DNA of 64,000 bases from Burhinus oedicnemus (Eukaryota; Chordata; Aves; Charadriiformes; Burhinidae), in assembly GCA_008921705.1 (NCBI GenBank), contig VFFE01007500.1, forward strand, positions 3,379,051-3,443,050. The letters are read 5' to 3'. The notes beneath the pieces were generated by a model, which was not told the origin of the DNA, searched no databases, and saw only the letters and a program-made list of their open reading frames with translations. Shown here piece by piece: positions 25,352-36,930 of this stretch; position 1 is the first letter of the stretch, and each line of letters begins with the position of its first letter. Both the position numbers and the translations under genes were made by a program.

Positions 25352-27159
25352 GGCTATGAAACATCAGAAATAAAAAGGAGTGCAGTGAAGTCAGCATACT
25401 TGATTAAGAAAGGAAGCCTTTCAGTGTGGGAATTTGGGCTGTGAGGCACACAAACTAGCTATCCCTCAGCCATCCTTGATTTACAAGAACCAAAAGCTGA
25501 AGAACAGATAAGCATTATTTTTCTGCTTTAATGTGCAACTCTCAAAGCAAATATGCGCAAGAGAGGACATGAGGCTAGAAGTGAATGAAGGCTATTGTTT
25601 TGTGGGTAAGAGAAAGTAAAAAGCAAAAAGAGGAAAGACAAGACAAGATTCAGGCTAAATTTTTAATAAGGAGCATTTAGAAGCACCTAGTTTCTTCTGC
25701 AAAGCCAGTGAATCTTTAATGCAAAAATTGTTTCGAAAAGGCAATTATCCCAAAAAGAAATTACTCTGCTCTGCAGCGGGACAAAATTTAATAATTAAAG
25801 TGCACATTGAGAGATTTTACTGCTATTTTAAGTACTTTCCTTGTGCAGCCTCAACTATGAAGACTCAATTGTTGCCTCCCTTACGTAAGACCAGCAAGCA
25901 GTTCAAGCTAAAACCCCCTATCAACCAGGCTGCTCTAGAAATGTGACTGCCTTTAGCAATCACAGGCAAAAGCAGATGCTCCAGGAAGACCAGGGGTATT
26001 GTTCTGGAAAGTATCATGCAAAGAAGAAACTTCTAAAAATAAAATACCCCAGGTGGTCTACAGAAGGCATTAGCATGATGTATAGCCCAGTTGCTCTGCA
26101 TTTTCTGACGTCTTCTCAGGGCTTGACTTTTCATCTTTTCAAGGGGCAGAGGGCCAGGCGACTAACACATTTACCTGTGGTGATGGTAATATGATGGTAC
26201 CTAGGAAGGGACATAGCTTGCTTCATCTGCAATCTCCAAGTAGCAGCAATGAAGCAACCAAGAATCCAACAGCGACATCCTCCCATAGTAGTTTCTCTTA
26301 TTCCTTTTATATCACTCTCCTGAAAGGGTTAATATGAACATATCCCTTTTATGTCCTCCTCTTCTCCCTTATTAAATTACCTGAGGTCGGATGCCATGGT
26401 AACATGCTAGAAAAGGAACTGACATTCATGCATGACAGAAAGATCCAGTGCAAGTCTTACTCACCCAGGAGCAGCATTACACAGACGGGAGGTGCAAAAC
26501 AAGCCACTACCAAACAAATCAATGTCAAGTATCACAGAGCTTTCTCAACACATCCACATTTCTATTTGTTCCCTCTGTGGCACAGAGCGGGTGAAGCGCT
26601 GCTCTAGCTCCCCGTGCTATGCTCTATCTTTGAGAAGGAAATCTAAAAACAAATTGCCGTAGAGATTTGTAACCAGAGTGGAAAGTACTGAATGTATCTC
26701 AGATGAGACTTTTTCAACCTAACGTGTCTGAAACAAGAAAAACAAGGGGCACAGAGGCAGCCCTGCATATTAACTACTGCAAAGTGCCTCTAGGCCAGCA
26801 GCAGTTTCCAGACAACACTGGGTAGTGTCTGGCCCCTCAGGATATGGGTGAAGAAGTTTGAATCTATACATCCGTTCATGTAGACAAGGCCAGAAAGACT
26901 CCGCAGCTGAGGATCTGCCAGGTCCTCTAAGGGCACGTGAGCTCAAAAAACTAATAGATAACAAAGACACCAGGTAACAAAACTTTAATTTCCCTCTCTG
27001 ACTTGTGCAGGATGCAGTATGCTTCCAAAATTACAGTAGAAATAACTTCCATTATATGCTCCAAGCCTTTTTAAAATGAAAAATGGAGGCAGCGCGCTCT
27101 TGCAAATACATACACAGTTGACCAAACTGAAAACTACTGCTCACTCAGGCATGTCCAGG

Positions 27160-27217
27160 CTTTTTTCCCTTCTCTTTCTCTTTCCCCTTCTTATCCTTTC
27201 CCTCCCCCTTCCCTTTA
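27160..27217. repeat. Polypyrimidine tract
   Basis: About 58 bases of C and T on the plus strand are interrupted by a single A at 27193. Such homopurine/homopyrimidine tracts can form triplex (H-DNA) structures. Here the mirror symmetry is only approximate. Confidence 0.85.
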
Positions 27218-30200
27218 CTAACGTGCCCTACACAAATATCTATTCAAAACCATGCTGAAAATCAGGGAGGCTTTTGTCTTACTCCGGAAAGAGGATACGG
27301 GGGTTTTGTTGCTGTGATTTGAGAGGATGTTTTTGTGGTGATTATTTTCATTTTGATGGGGGGCATTTCATAGCTGTTCAAGAAAGTGTTGCTCTCCAAC
27401 TATGGCTGTCCATTCAAACATCGGTCTTCATGCTCAAGAGAGACTTCACCAGCTGTAGCGATGCTCTAGAATTTCTTCCAAGAACTTTGTAAAGATCGTT
27501 TGGAGCTCCCAGGCTCCACCAGGATTCTGCTGTCCTCTCTAGACCTGTTTATGAAACTTTAAAATCTGATGTCTACTTGAAATACGACTCAGTGCTTTCA
27601 GAAACCAAGGTAACTTCCTATTCTGTAATCTTCTCAGCACAGTTCAGGTTGAGTGAAAAAGGCTGAGGAGGAGGAAAATATGCTTATTTTTAGCTACATG
27701 TGACTGAGATGGTACTGCAGGAGAAATCAGAAAGATACAGCAAGCTGAGAAGCATATTAGAGAGTCGTACATCTTCAATGTGGTGATTAAATCCAGGCAA
27801 GCAGACTTCTCCCCCCACAAAAGGAGGTGTGGAAGAAGAGAAGGATCAAGAAAAAGAGCGAGAAGCAGATAGATCTGAGCAATTTAAACAGTGGACGGAA
27901 ACATGAAAACTGCCACTGAAGGACAGGAGGGAAGTAAAAAGAGAGGCAGACGTCTGCATCTTCAAAGAGACCACAGACAAAGAGGATGGAGCCTAAACAG
28001 AGAGGCATTGGCCCTACATGTTCAAAGGGTTACACATGTGAGCAGCACATCCAGTGGTGTTACCCACAGAAGTGGAGGCCTGGCAGACCGGGAGCTCTGG
28101 CTGGAAGAGACTGTCTGGGACCTCGAGCAGCTGGTTTCTGCTCACTGACAAAGAGGAGGGATCAAGGTTAGGGTGGCTCCAGAGGAGTGTCTGAGGTGAT
28201 GTAGTGGCTGTCAGCACAAGAGTGAAAGAGGAGGGCTGCTGCTAAGACACATTGCAGTCGCAACACCAGAGGCGCTTTGTTTCCCTGACATCTGATTCTG
28301 AAATGGAAAGCATGCGGTCTTCCATCAAAATATTGGAAACAAATGCAGAATAGGAGTGTTAAAAGATAGAGAACTAAAAGCAAACAGTGAAGAAAAGTGT
28401 TAGACAGAAGAAAAAATACTGAAGAGCATAAGAGTTCAAGAGTATTAACAAAAGACAGAAGCTGTTTGCACAGCAATCACATAGTTTCATACTACTGTCT
28501 CACACATAACTCTTATAGTTAAATTGCATTTGGCTTTCCTTTGTTCTGTGCTTTGAATTTATTCCAGTCTTCCAAATATTTTAATCTTATTTATTGAAGT
28601 AAACCACAACACCAAGCAAGGGGGAAACTAAGCAGATCACTGATTAAAATGCAAGGTGTGTACTCAAGGCTAGAAAGCGCCCAAAGGCACAACACTAAGC
28701 AGAGGATATTCTTTAGGTAGCGGGAGGCCAGGAAGCGCTGTGACTCAGTCCACAACTGACTCACCATGACTCCCTTGCCTCCTCCTTTACTCTAGAGCAA
28801 AGGGCTGGGGGCAGGATATTTGTTTCAGTCTGTATTTTGCCACTGGGAAATTACTGCCCACACTGCAAGGAGTGAGCTGCTCGGCTGGGACAGAGGAGTG
28901 GAAGCTTCTCCCATCCCTGCTTTCCTGGGACCCCTGTGACACAGGGGAAGGCAATACCTGTATTTCCACATGACTGAGCACCAAGACTCAAATTACTGCG
29001 TCAGGCATGTTCTTCTGTAGCCTTGCTTGCTTGCACAGAAATGTGGGCTGAGTCACAGTTTGACCATAAACTGCCCACACTTCGTATGCTGAAAAATCAG
29101 TTGGTCGAGGTACAGTCAGTGTGGTCAGCTGAGGAGTGAATTTAGATTGAAGCCATCTGCACAAAGGAAGAGCAGAGGTGAACTGATGTTGTTTTGGACA
29201 ACTGGTATAACCCCAGCTGCTTTGAAGTCAAGGGTTCAACCTCCTGTTGTTTACAGCAGGGTCAGGATTTCATCACAAAGCTTTTTTAATTAAGGTCTTG
29301 GGTTTTTTCTACATATTGACATGGTGCTAACCTTCAATCCAGGTCAATAAATAACAAAGCAACACTCTCAAAGCAATTATATTAATGGCAAAGAAGAGAG
29401 ACAAACTCACTGACTGCAGTTCTACTGCTGGGAAGGGTCTAGAAGAGTTACAGCCATGGAAACAAATCCTTACTCAGAGCTCTGGAAAGGCCTACGCTGC
29501 ACTGAGCTGTAACTCTGTAGAAACCCTGGCAGCACTGACCGAAAAGGACACCCAGCACCTAGATTCGGGTGCTGTCTCTGTCCCTACTCCATCTGAAAGC
29601 CAGATCAGCTGCTGCAGTGCCAGAGGCAGAGACAGGAATGAGCTGTGCCTTCATGAGAGCCATGGCAAGTTAAGACTTGCCACCACGCAGAGCTGCCAGG
29701 CTCGGGGAGCTTACTCAGGGAAAAAGACGGCTAGGGATGGCCTTTCAACCACGGCAGATCTCCTTGTGCCTTGCAGTCAGAAGGGAGCATGAGGACTTGC
29801 CACTGTTTCTCCTTCCATTCTGCACCTCAAAGCACCTCTCGAGTGGGAAGTCCCATGGGTCACACCCAAAGCACGTCTGTGCAACAGCACTGACAGTGCA
29901 GGAAGCCATATGGGTCTGGCCCAGATGCGGGTCATCTGCAGCTCCTTCTGATCACTGGAGAAGGGGCAATCCTCCCATCTTCCCTGGGACAAGCGCAAAA
30001 AGCACTCCCATTAAATGTAGGATGCTAAATTACTCCCATAGCTGGGCCTGCATTTTTTTCTCTAGCTCTCTGGGTATTGTTTGGCAGCCATCAGATAATT
30101 GAGCACAAAGGCTAAGATAACATAATTTGAATAACAGCTAATGAAATGCTCTGCAATTATTTCTGAATGTTTTATCTGTCTTCCCCCTCTTGCATGGTAA

Positions 30201-33200
30201 CTGCAATTGCCTCCCTCTTACAGAAATCCCTAGGCAGGTGACAATACAGCAGAAGCCTACACTTTTCATTTCGGTTTCTCCTCACTTAATGACCTCTTAA
30301 TCCACCTCCCTTTCCCTCTGCTGGAGCTGATCACCAGCTGCGTCTCTGCACAGAGCCCATTTTCCACCATGGCAGCCCATTTGCCCCTCTCCCACCTCCA
30401 TTCAGCACCTGCCCCACACCACCAGTGTGTGGGGCTGATAAGGGAATTTTGCATATGAGCTCCCTGTGAGAAAGGAAAAGGAGAAAGGTTACAAAAAGGG
30501 AGCCGCTACTCTTGCCTCATAATCCAAGGACAGACAGGAGGAGCAAAACTGGCTCGAGGATTTATGGAAGGATAGGAAGCAATGCAATCTGCTGCCCCAA
30601 GGATGAGGATGTTCACAGGAGCTCCTGATCTCACACCTTCATTCCCAGCCTTTCCCTCCAAGGCAGCAGCAGCTCCACAAATACTGTGGGTAAAATTACA
30701 TCCTTTGCTGAAACACCTGCGCGCTTGTGCAAAAACAGCAGTCCCTATCCTGAAACAGAGCTGTGACTTCTAGCTGTACTCAAATTTTTCACGAAATTTG
30801 AGCTCAGTGTGATGAAATCCTTGCCCACGGAGATGTCTCAAAAAAAGACAACAAGATAGCTGGCAAAACATAACTCAGGTGTTTACTTATAACAGTGTCA
30901 AAAATTTTTCACCTGCAGCTTCACAGGTTTTCTGGCAAAAGGAGGATTTGACCAGCTGGACAAAGAATTATCAAGAAGCTCAGTGTTTATACTTTTTAAC
31001 ATGGGACCACCTGCCTGTATTTAGCTGATCTGTTTAAGGTGTTCAAACAGATTACTGATAGGAGTAAAGTTTAAACAGGCAATACAGGAATCACCAGCAC
31101 AAGAAACTAATCTCCAGTCTGCCTGGAGGCAGAGCCAGGAGAGGGTGACTTCCAGTGCTGGGAAGGTTGTGTCCTCTCTCCATAAATGCTGCCATAAAAA
31201 GGGCAGGAAGAGCACTGCAGGCAATGCTGATGAAGGCCATGCTGAAAACCACCAAAAGCTGGAGATGTTGCAGGTACAATCACAGCAAAGGAAAGCAGTT
31301 GATCAGGACAGTGTATTAACTGAGTTTGTAACTTATTTTTGTCGGCTTTTTTGTTCTTTGCTTGTTTCTTTTTCTCCCAGAATTTACTACTCTCTAGAAG
31401 GCAAAAGAAGTGCGAAGTGCTGTCTGAGTGGTGGGGGAATGACACGAGGCAGACAGAACTGACAAAAATTTCTGATATCATCCTTGAAAACACAGAAGAG
31501 ACTTACTGGAAAAGAAATGTAGCTAAATTTAGAGGAGAGAACATGTTTTAAACTGATGGCTCAGAAGCACTCTTGGAGCGTATCTAGAACTCCATATGAA
31601 AGAGTAGGGCTTAATTCTGTAATATCCAAACACAATCCCAATAGCAGGCCTCACCATGAAAATCTGCTTCACAGTGTCAGGGCTCTCACTTCAGCATGCA
31701 GGGAATTTTCTCCCCAGTACTCTCACTTCACATGTCTGCAATTTGGTCACTGGTTTAGCCAATCTTTATCTATCCAGTCTGTAGAAACAACCCATATGAC
31801 TAATGCTGTACTATCTAATAGTGTTTTCTGTAAATAGAGAATCCAAATCAGGACGATGACAATGCATTTCCGTATGACTCTGCTGGATCTCAAGTTCCAA
31901 CATGATCTACAGTTTATGTGGAGCTGTTAGATCCATCTTTATAGAGAGTTACCGACTGACAGACAGGCCTGGTCTCTAGTAAATTACCCATAATAAATCA
32001 AAATATTGGCAAAGGCTTCATTAGCCCCAAATTTCCTAGTACTTGATGCTAACCTGCAGAGGCCAGGAAGGGATTTCTATTCCTCTAAAGAGAATTTAAA
32101 TCTGCTTAGATAATAAAGTTTATATCTGAGCAAAGGACCTTCACTGGCTGCAAGAGGATCCCACTGAATTTTGCAACAAACAATCAAAATAGTGAGATAA
32201 CGCCCCAAGTAATATGAAATGAAATGAACTGGGGCCCATGTGTCTATGGCATTTTGCTACAAAACCTTGAAACAAAAAAATCACGGACAGATTCACAGTC
32301 ACCCACCTCAAAAACCAACTCCATGTTCTCCTTCAAAACCATTTATCTAAATGGAGAGAAAGCTATGGCTGGAGACTATAAACACAGCTCAATGCAGCAC
32401 AGTTTTTCACAAGGACTGCAAAATCAACACATCACAAAAACATCCACACCTGGAAAAAAGACCTATCTGTAAGCTTAATGGAGCACTGGGACACTCGTCC
32501 TGTGGAAGGGAGTTACCCTGGATGGATATCAGGTGAAAGACAGTTTGACCCGAGGAAAAGAACTAGCCCAGAGAGTTATCGGAAGTAAAAACTTCTGGTT
32601 TACAGGCAGTTTCCAGAAAGCAGTAGCTTATTGCATGGTAATAAATCACATCTTCTAGAGGCAGGTGTTGAGCATGATAAATGCTCTCAAGATCTCTAAA
32701 GCACCCGAACATCTTGGTCTCACTGAACCGTGCTGGAAGAACCAGTCAAACCTTGTACCATTACAGGCTGACCTGTTACCTCTGGAGCACATTTGAAAAA
32801 AACTGCCAGTCTTTAAAAATCATTGTATCCTAACACTTATTTTTCAATGCAAAGCAAAATCTACCAAGTTACAATTTTAAGACAGTTCAGGATCTCAGAA
32901 AAAGCAATCTTCCTAGGCCACCATGCTGGTATTATCAGCATCTCCAGCAATCTTTCTGGCCCTCCCCACACCCAGCTCCCAAAGGTAAGTCCTGGTCACA
33001 CAGGGGACACAGCATGTCAAGGATATACATTTAGAAGGTTCAAAGGAAAATGAAAGAGCTCCTAAAACGAAATAGATATAAAACCTAAAGAATGGATAAT
33101 AAATGCATAAAAAGCTGATGACTGGATAATTGGTTTCATTAAAAGATAAACATCCTCCTCTTCTAATGACATTACTGTTGATATTACTCCATCGATACCA

Positions 33201-34590
33201 TCCAGCTTATCATAACCCCTTTATATGACTGCGGAGTCATGTCCTGCTTTCCAAAAGAGCCCCTGCCTTACGCCTGCCTAGAACAAAGATCAAAGAATCT
33301 TGTCCATGACCTGAGCTCTTCAGCCATTAGCCAGTAGTTTCCAGCATGGCCTGTAAGTGACAGAGAGCTACATGTCATCAGGGAGAACTAGAAAAATAAA
33401 TTATATCAGAAAGAACAGTAAGTATTTTAAAAAAGTGTATGTATATAGAACAAAAGAGAATGAAAAATAGTATAAAATACATTTCCCCCCCATATGATAG
33501 CACTAGGCAAAAAAAAAGGGTTGAAAACCATTTCTTTATTATATTTCCTAGTTTCAAAAGTGATGTGAAAAATCACTCCTCTTCAGAAAAGGTGTCCAAG
33601 ATATGCAGGACAATGGAATATTTTGGGAGAAGAACCCAGTTAGACTAATATGTCTCTATGTAATTTTAAAGTCAGAGAAGAATACCTGCAATATCATGAA
33701 TATATCAAATATTTTAACTACTGGGAAAACGTTAACTGTATTTTCATGAGAGATATTTTCTCTGCTATTATAAAGGGAGGATTACACAGATGTAATATGA
33801 TATTCCCTTTATAACTGTGATTAATACTTCTTTAATCATAACTGAAAAATTATCTGTAATAAAAATATACACAATTTGCCTTTTGTGCATTAAGAAAGCT
33901 TGTTCATAATCGTAATTTGAACCACACTCCTCCAGAAGGCAGTTTTGTTAAGCGAGGTTAGCCAGCCCTAGGCAGGGAAGCAGAACACACCACTCTCACA
34001 GCACACATAACCACCCCAAAACAGTTACGTCCATACTCCCCTGAACTCAAAACCCTGCAAGAAAAGCAAGACAGCACTTGCAGATAGTGTTTTGTTCCAA
34101 AGAAGACTGACAGTTACAAGACCTTGTTATGATCTTAACTGACTACTCCAATTGAAAATTCTCAACAAGCCTTCACTACACCCTAGATTGACAGCTGCTA
34201 AGATGATGGACAGGAAAGCACCAAGTTTTAATATCAGTGCTGCAAAACTGGCTAACAGCCTTTGTTGCTTTAGATATACAAGAGCCCATAACGTAAGGTA
34301 TTCCCCTTAAAATCTCATCTGACCAATACAAACACTTCCTCTGCTTTTGTGCAGTAGCAACAGGACTACCATATGAAGTATCTCAGTCTATTTTGCAGGG
34401 GTTTACTTGGTTTTGGTTTTTTTTCTATGAGAACACAGGAGAAAGCCTTCCAGCCTTATTCAGCGTTTTTTATGCTTACTGGCCCCAATGCATGCTTGCA
34501 AGTCAAGATTTGCTGCCATGTTTTGGGATGAAGATATTAGTGCAATGAGAATGTAATAAAAGCGTGGCCACGTTATCATCAAATAATAAC
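27218..34590. other. Unique non-coding sequence, no gene seen
   Basis: A GA-rich stretch lies at about 27820-27890. The frames at 29385-29792 (135 codons, ATG) and 29677-30102 (141 codons, starting at ATG) overlap in different phases and have no domain. An AT-rich block at 33660-33930 with several TAAT cores is treated separately as a possible conserved non-coding element. No recognisable transposon was seen. Confidence 0.5.
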
Positions 34591-34594
34591 TTGA

Positions 34595-35770
34595 TCAACA
34601 CACAAGATGATAATCTAAAACCTGACTTAGCTCCAGCCACAGTCTTGTGCCGTATATTCTGTCTAAACATTTCAGTGCATGTCCAGCTGCTGAAGGATTA
34701 AATAAGCACCAGCAATGGCACATTTGCAAAAATGCCTCAATCGATTTCAGAAGCTTCTGGTATTCTGGATTTCCTATAGCTTCTGGTTCTTGCAGCACTC
34801 TAGCACTTTTGGATGTTTTTGAAACTATCTGGATGTTCTGAGATTTGTACCAGGGCAGTCCCCACTGACCAAAAGCAGCTCCCGCAGGCCCCATGGGTAG
34901 TTCCTAGCCACTGCATAATTAAAACAATCCACCTGCTCCAAAGCCATTTCCTCAGCTGTGCAGCGGTACACACACAGATGTGATACTTTCCTATTATAGC
35001 ACCCCTCTTTGGGGATGGCAGGCAGGCTGTCACAGTCACTGCAGTCATTCTGCCTGTGAAGTTCAGCAAAAAAGATTAGGCACCAAAAAATTCCAGCAAC
35101 TCTTTCCCTCGAGTTACAATAAACTTGCTTCCAATTTGTTGTCCAGCCATTGCTAATTTCATTACCATTTCACACATGGTAATGAGACACATGCTGGTCA
35201 CATGACCTTCCCCTTCCCTCTGGGGCCTAATGAATATATATCATGCATAATTAAGAAGGGCCTGTTTTGGCATACAAATTCATTAGTGTTTTAATATAAA
35301 AATGCACAAAAGGGGAAATTAATGTTTCATGACAACTAAAATAACCCTTTCTGCTAAAAATGTGACCACACTGAAACCATTCATTTATATGTTTTTATTT
35401 TCTAATACAGTCAGCATTTAAAAATCTCCAGACTGCACCACTAAGGACTAGCTGAGTATTTAGAAACTGATGGTGTACTGTTTTTGGCAGATTTCATCCA
35501 GATCTTGTAATGTTTTCTAACGCTTTGGCGTGACTGACATGAGTTGCTCCTATTAGTGCAGAAATTTCTCCTCCTCCAACAGTTTGCTATCAACATTTGA
35601 AATGGAAGCTGTAGCTCCAGTTCGAATGCCACATCAAACAAGCTGATAAGGCTGTCATTTTTTATTTTTAAGGTATAATTCAAGTGCAGCTGTATATCAC
35701 TGTTGTAAGGATCTCTTTCCACAGCATCTAAGAAATCAGCTGTCAATTTGGGCTTCTCAAATTTTTAGGA
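34595..35770 (-). pseudogene. Protein-like broken frames, possible unidentified pseudogene
   Basis: Reading the minus strand from 35758 leftwards gives an open stretch beginning EKPKLTADFLDAVERDPYNS. It continues for about 100 codons to a stop near 35441 and shows mixed hydrophobic and charged composition. After a phase change, a second readable piece (AMAGQQIGSKFIVTRGKELL) lies in the reverse complement of about 35080-35155. Further open pieces occupy 34800-35069 and 34595-34894 in shifted phases. No family is recognised, the pieces do not join in one frame, and no clear splice signals link them. The segment could equally be chance. It overlaps the AT-rich block at 35130-35345. Confidence 0.18.
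35130..35345. other. AT-rich block resembling a conserved non-coding element
   Basis: The block carries clustered homeodomain-type cores (several TAATG, TAATT and TTAAT), an inverted pair ATTACCAT / ATGGTAAT around 35161-35183, and TAATGAATATATATCATGC near 35229. Dense TAAT cores with few CpGs are typical of developmental enhancers, but conservation cannot be seen from one sequence. Confidence 0.25.
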
Positions 35771-36190
35771 GAAAAAATGGAAAAGTGAGAAGCCTGGAAA
35801 GTTGTTATTGAAAGTACAGATGGTGACTTTGCTTTTTAACCCCTTCATGCTTGTTATGAGGACCTCTTAATATTATACTAAAACGTAGCATCCGCTGCTA
35901 GAGCACACACACGCCTGGTAACGCTGTCAGCATTTCACCAGCCTAGCACTTTGTCATCAACAGAACTGGTTTGGATACGACCAACCCCCCAGCAAAGGCT
36001 CAGGGTGGCTAAAATTCAGTCTGACTTATGACTGGAAAACGAGGAAAATTACAAAGATTTGGATGCTTTGTGTGAAAATCAGGGGTAAGATCTAAACCTG
36101 GTACTTCAGCAGATTTTTTCTTTTGTACGGTTGGAATGGAATACCTGTCTCCAGCTTTGCTGGCCTTGAATTCTAGGTATTTTTATATTT

Positions 36191-36588
36191 TCACAGAAGC
36201 ATAGAATCAGTCAGACTGGAAGGCACCTCAGGACACCAGCCTCCTGCCCAAGGGTCAACAGTGAATTAAGACCAAGTTGCTCTGAGTCTTCCACTCAAGT
36301 CTCAGAGAACTGCAACGATAGAGATCCACAGCCTCTCTGGAAAACCTGTTCTTGTCTTCACGGTGACTTTTTTCCTCCATACCTCAAGTCAGAAACTTCT
36401 CTCTTCCAATTTATGACCGTTGTGTCCTGTCCTGCTGCGAAGACACTTCCATAAAGCACCTGTCTCCACTCGCTCTATAACCTCCCTGCACAGCCGCCGG
36501 GCAGGCTGCCGCCATCTCCTCACCAGGCCGAGCACCCCCTCCCCAGCTCCCTCAGCCTCTCCTCAGAGGGCTGGGTCGCACCACGCTG
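36191..36588 (-). mobile_element. CR1 LINE fragment, about 400 bp
   Basis: On the plus strand the order is that of an inverted CR1 3' region. It starts with CACAGAAGCATAGAATCA and the TGGAAGGCACCTCAGG block. CTCTCTGGAAAACCTGTTC, the 'AATTTATGACCGTTGTGTCCTGTCC' region (related to the family's CATTRCCYCTTGTCCT box) and AAGCACCTGTCTCCACTC follow. It ends with CCCTCAGCCTCTCCTCAGAG (family: CTCTCAGCCTGTCTTCAKAG). It is 5'-truncated, moderately diverged and the longest transposable-element piece in the window. Its 5' part is CpG- and GC-rich, which contributes to the GC peak here. Confidence 0.92.
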
Positions 36589-36724
36589 TAGGGAAGGGCA
36601 GATTCTACAGGGATCCTCACTAGAACGATGACCCAACAGTGGCGTTGGTACGATCAAACCTGTGTTTTAACCCCCACCCTCTGCGGATTGGGTCATTTTA
36701 CCACATTAACATTTAACACATACA

Positions 36725-36930
36725 AAGCTCACGCAGCCCGCGGAGGTAGCAGCCGCCAGTGGAAGCGCCCTGAAAGGCCGGGGCGCCCAGGAGCCGTTTA
36801 AAGGAAAGGCGGGTACGTGACTAGCTCACCCACAGCTAATGGCCACCCGCCCCACAAGATGGCACACCAGGGGCTAGGGGGTTAGAAGGCACCGGCCACA
36901 GCCAAGCGGCTCCAGCTTCCAACCCGCTGA
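36725..36930. promoter_or_regulatory. Small CpG-rich patch, possible promoter or regulatory island
   Basis: Just beyond the CR1 fragment, the sequence from AGCCCGCGGAGG to AGCCAAGCGGCTCC has far more CpG and G/C-rich motifs than its surroundings. Examples are GCCGGGGCGCC and GGCGGGTACGTGAC, the latter holding a CACGTA/TACGTG half E-box. ACAAGATGGC near 36855 resembles a YY1 site. No TATA box lies within it. It may be a small unmethylated island, a promoter of an unseen transcript, or a GC-rich remnant. Confidence 0.3.

Larger units (their letters stand above)
17571..27159. other. Unique non-coding sequence, no gene seen
   Basis: The block holds poly-T runs at 18634-18648 and 25335-25351 and scattered open frames. 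The longest frames are 119 codons at 17892-18251 plus, 108 codons at 19642-19968 minus, and an ATG-initiated 107-codon frame at 20445-20768 minus. None shows a recognisable domain, a supporting splice pattern or a neighbouring frame that would extend it. A purine-rich stretch lies near 22529-22561. A possible very weak MIR tail (AAAGTACTTTGAAATC) lies at about 22678-22700. Confidence 0.5.

Noticed and set aside
29385..30102. Two overlapping open frames of 135 and 141 codons.
   Set aside because: They lie in different phases, have no domain or low-complexity-free homology signature, and show no splice sites to link them.
36420..36623. 67-codon Arg/Ser/Pro-rich frame.
   Set aside because: It is the antisense of the GC-rich part of a CR1 element, not a gene.
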